Source of the DNA: CAZFBR01 sp035353495 [NCBI: uncultured bacterium]
GTDB lineage: Bacteria; DAOPZR01
DNA length: 12,537 nt
Assembly: GCA_964517215.1 (NCBI GenBank)
Contig: CAZFBR010000097.1
Span: forward strand, 1 to 12,537
Direction of reading: 5' to 3'
The notes under the pieces are model-generated. The model searched no databases and was not told the DNA's origin. It saw only the letters and a program-made list of their open reading frames with translations. Positions 1 through 6,082 of the stretch are shown one piece after another (within the stretch, counting starts at the first letter, position 1; each line of letters opens with the position of its first letter). The translations under genes were made by a program, and so were the position numbers.

Positions 1-171
1 TATGCCAGCGTCAGCAGCGCGCACACTCCCGCCACCCACAGCGCCGTACCATGCCGTTAGATCTTCCCGCATCCGCTCTTCATCTCCATCCCTCACCACC
101 CACCAGGGGCCGTTCTTCTCCATTGATACATTTGCCGTTCAGAATGAATCATCCCCGTCATAATTTGCTCG

Positions 172-336
172 TAACTATTCAACCCGTCTGTCCCCTCTCC
201 CACCGGGAGAGGGCGACGCGCAGCGTCGAGGTGAGGGGAGCAACGGACGCCCCACGCATCTTCCGGAGCGACCCTACGGGCCACCCCGACCCTCCCCCGG
301 AGGGGGAGGGAGCAGGAACGACAGTCTGAATAGTTG
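172..336. repeat. MITE-like palindromic repeat element, about 165 bp
   Basis: The ends are inverted: AACTATTCA at 173-181 and TGAATAGTT at 327-335, followed inward by weaker matching (GTCTGTC against GACTGTC). Inside are three perfect hairpins: 193-213 (9-bp arms CCCTCTCCC/GGGAGAGGG, loop ACC), 214-228 (6-bp arms CGACGC/GCGTCG, loop GCA) and 290-310 (9-bp arms CCCTCCCCC/GGGGGAGGG, loop GGA). There is no transposase gene and no clear target-site duplication. The structure is that of a non-autonomous dispersed repeat (MITE or REP/BIME-like). It lies downstream of the minus-strand operon, where such elements often sit. That it has other copies in the genome is inference. Confidence 0.6.
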
Positions 337-479
337 CATTCGCTCTTACACCATCGTGTTGCCGTGCGCAAGTATGCGGCATATTCATTATTCACCCGCT
401 CCATCCAAGCGAAAAACGCGCTCGAACATCAACCGCCGTGGTGATTATTGTTCTTGACCGTATCGGCACGGGCTGCGTT

Positions 480-521
480 CTCTGATATTTGGAGTTTGTG
501 CTGCCACTCTCTGTATCAGAG
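480..521. other. Inverted repeat downstream of the glycosyltransferase
   Basis: CTCTGATA at 480-487 is the perfect reverse complement of TATCAGAG at 514-521, with a 26-nt interval that can form a short inner stem (GAGT 492-495 with ACTC 506-509). It lies 47 bp past the glycosyltransferase stop on the minus strand, so it could be an end-of-operon structure. No T-tract follows in that direction, so a classical intrinsic terminator is not supported. It could also be a dyad operator. Confidence 0.35.
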
Positions 522-567
522 CCGGTCGCACGTTTCACCGTGTCCACAGTTCAGCATGTGCATTGTA

Positions 568-1695
568 TCATTGTAGAAGAATGTCCCCCTTGATTGGCCC
601 CTCCGGCTGGGCAAGACAGGTTTCGTAGAGGCGGAGGGTGGCGCGGGCGCAGGCGGTCCAGGTAAAGCCGGCGGCGCGCGTTCTCCCGTCGACGCTGAGG
701 CGGGCGCGCAGGTCAGCGTCACGCCACACGCGCAGCACCGCCGCCGCCAATCCGGCCGCGTCATCAACCCCGGCCGTCAGGGCGGCATCGCCCGCGGTCT
801 CGGGAAGGGCACTGCTGTCGCTGATGATTACCGGGCAGCCGCTCGCCATCGCCTCAACCACCGGAAGCCCGAAACTCTCGAACCGGCTGGGGAACAGGAG
901 CATCGTCGCCGCCTGATAGAGCGGCTGCAGTTCGTCGTGCCCCGTTTGCGGGATGCGGATCACCCATTCAGGCCAGCGTTCGGGGATGCCGTGCCCCGGC
1001 CGCCCGACGACCACCAGCGGCGGCAGGTCGGGCTGCTGCGCGCGGGCGCGGGTGAGCGCATCGAGCATGACGGGGATGTTCTTCTTCACCGATACCGTGC
1101 CGACGTTGAGCAGAAAGCGTTGCGGCAGCCGGTACTTCGCCCGCACCGCCGCCAGCGCCGCCGGCGCGGCGACAGCCAAAAAACGTTCATCCACCCCGAG
1201 CGGCGTCACCGCCACCTGCGCGGCCGGCACCCCCAGTCCGGCAATAATGCGCTGCCGCTCCGTTGCCGACACGGTGATGATCTGCCGCGCCCGCGCCGGC
1301 ACCAGGCGCATCTGCCGCGACCAGTACCAGCGTTCCACCGGCGCGGAGAGTTCGGGATGAACGAGGGGACTGAGATCGTGCAGGGTCGTCACCGTCGGCC
1401 CGCCCCACGCGGGCGGGGCGACATTCTTCGTCGTATGCAGCAGGTCGAACCCGCGCGCGGCGCGGGGCACGAGCCATTCGTCCCACAGCGGCTGCCAGCC
1501 GCGCCAGCGCCAGCCCGCCGCAATGACCGGCCAGCCGCTGCCGCGCAGGAACACCGCATCCGCCGCGTCGCTCACCAGCAGCGTGAACTGATGCGCCGCC
1601 GGCAGCGCCGCCAGCGCGCGGACCAGCTCGCGCGCATAGACCGCCGGGCCGCCCCCCAGCGCCATGGTCCGCGCCTCAATCAGAATCCGTGCCAT
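568..1695 (-). CDS. GT4-type glycosyltransferase
   Basis: A 375-residue retaining glycosyltransferase with GT-B fold, presumably acting at the cytoplasmic face on a nucleotide-sugar donor in making a cell-surface glycan. The N-terminal domain opens with a typical GT4 start (RILIEARTM then a glycine-rich GGGPAVYARELV, residues 3-25). TPLGVD (164-169) precedes the linker, and LLNVGTVSVKKN (195-206) begins the C-terminal donor-binding domain. The EX7E motif is present as E273 and E281 (RFESFGLPVVE), followed by ASGCPVI and SALPETAGDAAL, which normally contact the nucleotide sugar. Length is normal for the family. The ATG at 1695 is chosen because the family start pattern follows at once; the Shine-Dalgarno is weak (GAG 8 nt upstream). 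The gene is last in the minus-strand operon, 83 bp after the AsmA-like gene. Sugar and acceptor cannot be assigned. Confidence 0.93.
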   Translation of the reverse strand: MARILIEARTMALGGGPAVYARELVRALAALPAAHQFTLLVSDAADAVFLRGSGWPVIAAGWRWRGWQPLWDEWLVPRAARGFDLLHTTKNVAPPAWGGPTVTTLHDLSPLVHPELSAPVERWYWSRQMRLVPARARQIITVSATERQRIIAGLGVPAAQVAVTPLGVDERFLAVAAPAALAAVRAKYRLPQRFLLNVGTVSVKKNIPVMLDALTRARAQQPDLPPLVVVGRPGHGIPERWPEWVIRIPQTGHDELQPLYQAATMLLFPSRFESFGLPVVEAMASGCPVIISDSSALPETAGDAALTAGVDDAAGLAAAVLRVWRDADLRARLSVDGRTRAAGFTWTACARATLRLYETCLAQPEGPIKGDILLQ

Positions 1696-1704
1696 GCCCG
1701 CAGC

Positions 1705-1782
1705 TCAGGCGCCGTCGGCCGCGCTGCGCCGCCGCGCGCAGAGCAGCCACGCCGCCACAGTCCGTCCCGCGCGCACGATCAT
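1705..1782 (-). CDS. Possible 25-codon ORF between the AsmA-like and glycosyltransferase genes
   Basis: An ATG at 1782 overlaps the TGA of the AsmA-like gene by four bases (ATGA). The frame runs 25 codons to a TGA at 1705, only 9 nt before the glycosyltransferase ATG. The predicted peptide begins MIVRAGRTVAAWLLCARRR and is basic with a short hydrophobic core. It has no known match that I recognise. Its position suggests it could serve mainly to carry ribosomes from the upstream gene to the weakly initiated glycosyltransferase. Chance is a fair alternative, because short open frames are common at this GC content. Confidence 0.25.
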   Translation of the reverse strand: MIVRAGRTVAAWLLCARRRSAADGA

Positions 1783-4544
1783 TGGCGGATGGCCGGCTGC
1801 GTCCCGGCGTCCGTCGCCGCCTGGTCGCGCGTGTCATGCTCTTCGCGGGTGAAGATGCGCAGGACATTGAAGGGGAGGGCGATGATCTTGCCGCCGATGC
1901 GCAGCGTCCCCTCGACCAGCAGGCCCAGCGACCGGAAGCGGTTGTCGATGGTGTTGCGCAGCCCCTCGCTGATCGCCTTGCGCATTTCCAGCTCGAACTG
2001 CGGCTTGGCGAACGTCCCGCGCACCTGCCATTCGAGGTCGATGCGATGCTGGCGGTCCTGCAGCGAATCGATCAGCGTGGTCGCCGGGTAGCCCACCACG
2101 CGGCGCTGGTCGAGATTGAGCAGGTACCGGTTGACTTCGGGCGCGTAGATATCCGTCTTGAGGTTCAGTGCCACCTGATAGTCGCCGCTCGGCACCACAT
2201 CACCCGTCACATCGAGCTTGCTCCGCCCGACGCTCAGGTTCCCGCGCTTGACCAGCACCCGCCCGGGCATGAACGACAGTTCGCCCTGCAGCACCGCCGC
2301 CAGCTCGCGCTCCTTGCGCAGCAGGTCCTCGATCTCCCACGACGCATTGGTCAGATCGAGGTTGAAGACGTAATCCGTGGTTTCACCGGACCGGGTCATC
2401 CGCAGCATCCCCTTGCCCGCACCGTCCCACGCCCCGAACTGATAGGCGTGCTCCCGCCAGTAGGGGATCAGCTGCCGCAGCTCCGCCGGCTGGCAGCGGT
2501 CGCTGAGCACGGTAAAATCGGCCAGCTCATGCGCAAAATCACTTTCCCCGGTAATCCGGAAAACGCTTCCCCCCGCCTGCACCTGGGCGCGATTGATTTT
2601 CAGCGTCTCACCGGCAACTGCCGCGCTCACCTCGGCGGTGAACGGCATCCCCGCCGCTTTCGTCAGCCAGTCGCTGTACGACAGCTCCGCCCGGCCGCCG
2701 TTGACCTTGGCCTCATAGCGCTGGCCGGCCGTATCCACGGTACAGCTGATTTCGCCCGCCAGCGGCCCGGTCCAGCGCAGCGCGGCCAGCGGCCCGCGCA
2801 CCAGGCGCGGCAGCGCCCGCAGATCGTTATGCAGCAGGGTATGCGCCACCACCAGCAGCTGCCACACCCCGCCCGGGTGGGCGGCGTATTCCAGCCGGCC
2901 CCCGCTCTCGCCCAGCTTCCAGCTGCTCGCCGTCAGCCGCCACTGCGGCCGCCGCTGATAGGTGCCCGTCAAACGCAGCGGCACACCCGCCGCCTTGGTG
3001 AAACCCGCGCTGCTGACAGCGGCGGCATCGAGATTGAGATCGAGCGCACCCGTCGTACCCGTCGCCAGGGTGCCGCTGGCACTACCGTCAACAGTAACCC
3101 CCGCCTCCGCCAGAACCGCGCGCAGCACCGGCGACAGTCCCGCCGCCACCGTCACCGGCAGATTGCTGAAACTCAGGCCCCAGCCGCCATCCGCCGCGGG
3201 CGTCGCGGTCAGGGCGCCCGCCTCCAGTGCCACCTGCACCTGGTCAATCCGCAGGGGCGCATCATTCGCCGCCGCCGCGGTCAGGCGCAGCGGCAGCGCC
3301 CGCCCCGCCGGCTTCTCCAGCAGGTCGGACCAGCGGATGGCCGCCTTCTCCAGGTCGGCCTGCAACCGGACGCTGCGCGCGCCAGCTGTCCGGGCAATCG
3401 CCAGTTCACCGGCAAACGTTCCCGCCGCTTCGAAGTCGGGCAGTGCCCGGCCCGCCACCGCCGGCAGCCAGCTCAGCGGGAAGGCATTGCCGACGACCGT
3501 CAGGGCATAATCACCGTTCCCCGCGCTGCCGCGCACGGTCAGGTCGATGTCATTGCGGACCAGATGGGCCGCATCAATCGCCAGCGTCTTGTTGCTGTCG
3601 CGATAGCTCAATTCCAGCGTGCCGTCACCCGGCGGCAGCTGCACCCCCTGCCAGGCCAGGCCGGCGTCATCCGCGGTGATCTGCGCACTGCACAGGTACC
3701 CGTCCGGCTGGAAGCGCAGCCGCGTCTCCGCCTTCAGGGTGCCCCCCGCGGCCCGCACGCCGGCATGATCCAGGTAGGGCCAGGTCCATGCGCACGGCGC
3801 GCGGTCGATTGCCGCCCGCATCGTCACCGTCCCGCGCTCGACGAAGACCGTGCCGCTGTACTCGAGCGGCGCCACCCCGGCCACGTCCGCATCGCCGTCG
3901 AAGGTTACCGTGTATTCGCCGTGCTTGTTCAGGATCACGTCGCCATCCACATCCTGGCAATCCCACAGCACCGGCGAGTCGGTGCGGAAATCACGCAGCA
4001 GATAATGGCCGTCGTCGATCTCCAGGCCGACCTGGTACGGTTCGGTGTCATGCGTGCCGGTCTCGAACAGCCCCGCGGTATTCCAGCTCCCGTCGAGATA
4101 ATGGTCCATGTGGACCTCGGGCTCATGCACATCAACGCTGGCCACCTGCACGGTGTGCCGGGCCAGCGGCCGGTAGTCGAGATGCACCACAATCTTCGGG
4201 GCATACGCCAGGAACGGGATGTTCTCGCCGTCCCGCGCGCGGATGGTCACCTCGCGCAGCACGATATCGCCCAGCAGGTTCATCCGCGCCGAACCGATCG
4301 CCACTTCGCGGGTGATGGTGCGGACAATCGCCGTCCCCGCCACCTGCCGGGCATACTCCGATTCCCAGGTGATGTTGGGAAAGAGCCCGTAGAACGCCAG
4401 CAGGCCGGCCGCCAGCGTCCAGGCGAGCCAGCGCAGGTAGCGGAAGCCGCGCCGGGTCAGATGCAGGGACCGACGCACCGCCTCGCCCAGCGCCCGCCAG
4501 CGCCGGCGCCAGCGCGCCAGCCGGCGCCGCCGGCGCATCGTCAT
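1779..4544 (-). CDS. AsmA-like membrane-anchored envelope protein
   Basis: A 921-residue protein with a very basic cytoplasmic N-terminus (Arg-rich, residues 1-36), one membrane segment (about 37-55), and then a long periplasmic region of alternating short beta-strand-like segments (for example LTVRGSAG, LRLTGTY). This is the architecture of the AsmA/TamB/YhdP superfamily, whose members are thought to help move phospholipid between inner and outer membranes. The C-terminal part has family-type features: VRGTFAKPQF, then an amphipathic ISEGLRNTIDNRF segment. I see no close orthologue, so the superfamily is more certain than any subgroup. The start at 4544 has GGAG 8 nt upstream; a second ATG at 4538 is possible. 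It lies 22 bp after the GspG-like gene, so the two are co-transcribed. A longer open frame lies antisense to it, but its Arg/Gln/His-rich composition marks it as a shadow. Confidence 0.8.
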   Translation of the reverse strand: MTMRRRRRLARWRRRWRALGEAVRRSLHLTRRGFRYLRWLAWTLAAGLLAFYGLFPNITWESEYARQVAGTAIVRTITREVAIGSARMNLLGDIVLREVTIRARDGENIPFLAYAPKIVVHLDYRPLARHTVQVASVDVHEPEVHMDHYLDGSWNTAGLFETGTHDTEPYQVGLEIDDGHYLLRDFRTDSPVLWDCQDVDGDVILNKHGEYTVTFDGDADVAGVAPLEYSGTVFVERGTVTMRAAIDRAPCAWTWPYLDHAGVRAAGGTLKAETRLRFQPDGYLCSAQITADDAGLAWQGVQLPPGDGTLELSYRDSNKTLAIDAAHLVRNDIDLTVRGSAGNGDYALTVVGNAFPLSWLPAVAGRALPDFEAAGTFAGELAIARTAGARSVRLQADLEKAAIRWSDLLEKPAGRALPLRLTAAAANDAPLRIDQVQVALEAGALTATPAADGGWGLSFSNLPVTVAAGLSPVLRAVLAEAGVTVDGSASGTLATGTTGALDLNLDAAAVSSAGFTKAAGVPLRLTGTYQRRPQWRLTASSWKLGESGGRLEYAAHPGGVWQLLVVAHTLLHNDLRALPRLVRGPLAALRWTGPLAGEISCTVDTAGQRYEAKVNGGRAELSYSDWLTKAAGMPFTAEVSAAVAGETLKINRAQVQAGGSVFRITGESDFAHELADFTVLSDRCQPAELRQLIPYWREHAYQFGAWDGAGKGMLRMTRSGETTDYVFNLDLTNASWEIEDLLRKERELAAVLQGELSFMPGRVLVKRGNLSVGRSKLDVTGDVVPSGDYQVALNLKTDIYAPEVNRYLLNLDQRRVVGYPATTLIDSLQDRQHRIDLEWQVRGTFAKPQFELEMRKAISEGLRNTIDNRFRSLGLLVEGTLRIGGKIIALPFNVLRIFTREEHDTRDQAATDAGTQPAIRQ

Positions 4545-4566
4545 GCGTGCCGCTCCCCGCGCCGCA

Positions 4567-5028
4567 TTACCGGCGGGCGGCGAGCAGGCGATAGATTGCC
4601 TGTTCCGTGGCGGTATCGTCCGTCGAACTCACCCCGTACTCCCGGCCGCTGTAGGTCAGCGTGATCCGGCAGACCGTATCCGTTGCGGCATACTGGTAGG
4701 CCAGTCCGCCCGGCGCCGCCAGCGGCGTTGCCAGGTAGGGCTGGCTGTCGGCCGCCGCCCGCTCCGTCGTCAGCACGGCCAGCCCCTCCGCAGTCGTCGG
4801 ATAGCGGCCGTGGTCGGTGCGGAAACGCTCCAGCTGCCGCATCGCCGTTGCGAAATCATGCGCCACCGGGGTCAGGTCAAATCCGCCGCTGGTGGCGATA
4901 TTGACGTACATCAGGAACGCCGTAATCGCCAGTGCCGCCACCGCTGCCAGCGGATAGACGGTGAACCGGCGGTCGCGCAGATAGTCGCGCCACGTTTTCG
5001 GCGGCGCCGGTGCCTTGAATTTTGCCAT
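4567..5028 (-). CDS. Membrane-anchored protein with GspG-like pseudopilin domain
   Basis: A 153-residue protein with a basic cytoplasmic N-terminus, a membrane helix at about 23-42, and an extracytoplasmic domain resembling the C-terminal part of the type II secretion major pseudopilin GspG. The match is clearest at residues 65-87: a helix (QLERFRTDHG) followed by RYPTTAEGLAVL, the strongly conserved GspG motif, with a later G-LAYQYA like the family's GxPYxY. It lacks the prepilin peptidase site expected in a true pseudopilin (no short leader ending in Gly before F-T-L-I-E); residues 1-22 are long and end in RDRRFTVYP. It is therefore probably not processed and assembled as a pilin. The ATG at 5028 is chosen over the one at 5043 because GGAGAAGG lies just upstream. 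It is followed 22 bp later by the AsmA-like gene. Confidence 0.7.
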   Translation of the reverse strand: MAKFKAPAPPKTWRDYLRDRRFTVYPLAAVAALAITAFLMYVNIATSGGFDLTPVAHDFATAMRQLERFRTDHGRYPTTAEGLAVLTTERAAADSQPYLATPLAAPGGLAYQYAATDTVCRITLTYSGREYGVSSTDDTATEQAIYRLLAARR

Positions 5029-5070
5029 GGTCCTTCTCCACATGAACCGCCCGCGGCAGCGAGTTCCCGC

Positions 5071-5095
5071 CTGACGGGCACATGCCGCCCGTCAG
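5071..5095. other. 9-bp hairpin between the 290-residue repeat gene and the GspG-like gene
   Basis: CTGACGGGC (5071-5079) and GCCCGTCAG (5087-5095) are perfect inverted arms around a 7-nt loop. It lies 45 to 69 bp downstream of the minus-strand repeat-protein stop and upstream of the GspG-like start. No T-tract follows on the minus strand, so it may be a weak terminator, an mRNA 3'-end stabiliser, or part of the GspG-like gene's leader. Confidence 0.45.
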
Positions 5096-5111
5096 CCGCG
5101 CGGTTGTTGGT

Positions 5112-5117
5112 AGTATA
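5112..5117 (-). promoter_or_regulatory. Possible -10 box for the GspG-like/AsmA-like operon
   Basis: TATACT on the minus strand, about 85 bp upstream of the GspG-like start. At 17 bp spacing there is no recognisable -35 box, and a TTGCAC lies only 10 bp upstream, too close to pair with it. The only support is the good hexamer in one of the few AT-richer spots here. Confidence 0.25.
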
Positions 5118-5140
5118 CCGTCTGTGCGTGCAACGATCCG

Positions 5141-6013
5141 CTACGGTGTCAGCCGCTGCAGTTCAGCCAGCCACGCTTCGCGGCGCGCACGCCAGGGTTC
5201 TTCGGTCGCCTCCCAGGCGACCATGTTCTCGAATTCAACGATAAGCCCGACCAGCTGCGGCAGGGTGGCGGCCGACTGCACTGCCTGCCGCCATGATGCC
5301 TGCCGCGCCCGCCACAGCTCTTCCTTGGCCGCCGGCACAATCGACGCCTCAAACGCGGCCAGCGCCGCGCCCAGCGCCGGGACGCTGCCGGCGTCTGCCA
5401 CCGTCTGCCGCCAGCGGTCGCGCATGCCGATCCACGTCCCGGCTTGCGCGGAAAGCTTCAGGGTATGCTCGAACTCCAGCAGCAGTTCTCCCGCCTGCCT
5501 GAGCTGCGGTGATACGCGACTTATCCCGGAATCGGCTGCAACCGCCATGACGGCAACGGCAGCTTCCGCCGCTGGCGCTGCTGCCGGCGCAACGGCAGAC
5601 CGTTCAGCCGACCCGGGCCCGGTCGTGCCTGACGCCAGCAGTTGCGCATACTCCGTCAAGGCGCGCTGCAGTTCGGCTGCGGTTGTCACCTGGACGACAC
5701 GCATGCGCCACGCATACCGCTCCGGCAGGACGTCAGCGGCAAACGCCACCGGCAGGACTGCCGCATCAAAAGCCAGCAGCTGCTCCGCAAGTTCGTTCGG
5801 GGTACCGGCCTGATGCACCGCCTGCTGCCAGACGCCATGCCGCTCAGGCCAGCTGCTGTCCATGGCAGCGGCAGAGACCGTCGGCGGCACCGCCAGCAGC
5901 AGGTCGCCGCACCGCGCGATGCTTGCCGTATCGTCACCGGCCAGCGCCGCCACCGGCAGCAGCGCCGCCAGCAGCGTTATCCCGAAGGTCAGGAGTGCCG
6001 CACTCATCCGCAT
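5141..6013 (-). CDS. Exported W-RR-W repeat protein, 290 residues, two triplets
   Basis: The shortest of three adjacent paralogues; I do not recognise the family. Residues 1-25 form a Sec signal peptide (hydrophobic core, cleavage expected after VAALA). The rest is two sets of three repeats of about 40 residues. The second set (168-290) is intact: LLLEFE..LK.SAQ then W...R..W, ending with WEATEEPWRARREAW. In the first set (33-127) the repeats are degenerate and the third keeps only its first half, lacking the W..RR..W part, before an Ala/Pro-rich linker (about 128-167). ATG at 6013 is preferred over GTG at 6019 because GAGGA sits 9 nt before it. It lies 69 bp after the 552-residue gene, across a strong hairpin. 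A helical, periplasmic or surface role is inference. Confidence 0.82.
   Translation of the reverse strand: MRMSAALLTFGITLLAALLPVAALAGDDTASIARCGDLLLAVPPTVSAAAMDSSWPERHGVWQQAVHQAGTPNELAEQLLAFDAAVLPVAFAADVLPERYAWRMRVVQVTTAAELQRALTEYAQLLASGTTGPGSAERSAVAPAAAPAAEAAVAVMAVAADSGISRVSPQLRQAGELLLEFEHTLKLSAQAGTWIGMRDRWRQTVADAGSVPALGAALAAFEASIVPAAKEELWRARQASWRQAVQSAATLPQLVGLIVEFENMVAWEATEEPWRARREAWLAELQRLTP
5144..5917 (-). repeat. Two triplets of 40-residue repeats in the 290-residue protein
   Basis: Triplet 1 covers 5917-5633 and triplet 2 covers 5512-5144. Triplet 1 has lost several Trp and Arg anchors (VLPERYAW in repeat 2) and the second half of repeat 3. Triplet 2 keeps the triplet order seen in the sister proteins, with WEATEE in the third repeat. 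That repeat shares an 18-nt identical stretch with the 726-residue gene, read on the plus strand at about 5198-5215 and 8341-8358. Confidence 0.8.
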
Positions 6014-6042
6014 CGTCACACGTCCTCATCCATTCCATCAAT

Positions 6043-6073
6043 CCGTGTCCGGCCGCAGCGCGGCCGGACACGG
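6043..6073 (-). terminator. Strong hairpin after the 552-residue repeat gene
   Basis: A perfect 14-bp stem (6043-6056 with 6060-6073) closes a 3-nt AGC loop. It begins 10 bp after the stop of the 552-residue gene and ends 30 bp before the next start. On the minus strand the sequence after the stem is ATTGATGGAATGG, not a U-tract. It may terminate inefficiently, block 3' exonucleases, or lower expression of the downstream paralogue relative to the upstream one. Confidence 0.5.
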
Positions 6074-6082
6074 CGAGTACCG

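Larger units (their letters stand above)
1..567. other. Left-edge region without a supportable gene
   Basis: No reading frame here has a credible start, ribosome binding site and protein-like composition. The region contains a palindromic repeat element (172-336) and an 8-bp inverted repeat (480-521), annotated separately. On the minus strand a GTG at 35-33 leads into a short hydrophobic stretch (V-A-G-V-C-A-L-L-T-L-A) that runs off the left edge. It could be the start of a membrane protein following the glycosyltransferase, but about a dozen codons are too few to call a gene. Frames crossing the repeat element are open only because of its GC-rich palindromes. Confidence 0.6.

Noticed and set aside
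93-404. 103-codon minus-strand frame in the left-edge region
   Set aside because: It runs through the palindromic repeat element; translations such as LPLRGRVG are artefacts of those repeats, and there is no ribosome binding site.
937-2091. 384-codon plus-strand frame
   Set aside because: It spans the antisense of the glycosyltransferase and the end of the AsmA-like gene. Its Arg/Pro-rich composition and lack of recognisable motifs mark it as a shadow.
1689-4664. 991-codon open frame on the plus strand, longer than the gene opposite
   Set aside because: It is rich in Arg, Gln, His and Pro with no domain-like pattern, which is typical of the antisense shadow of a GC-rich gene. The minus-strand frame has a membrane segment, beta-strand pattern, ribosome binding site and operon context.
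5071-5095. Hairpin considered as an intrinsic terminator
   Set aside because: The stem is perfect but no T-tract follows on the minus strand, so it is listed only as a hairpin.
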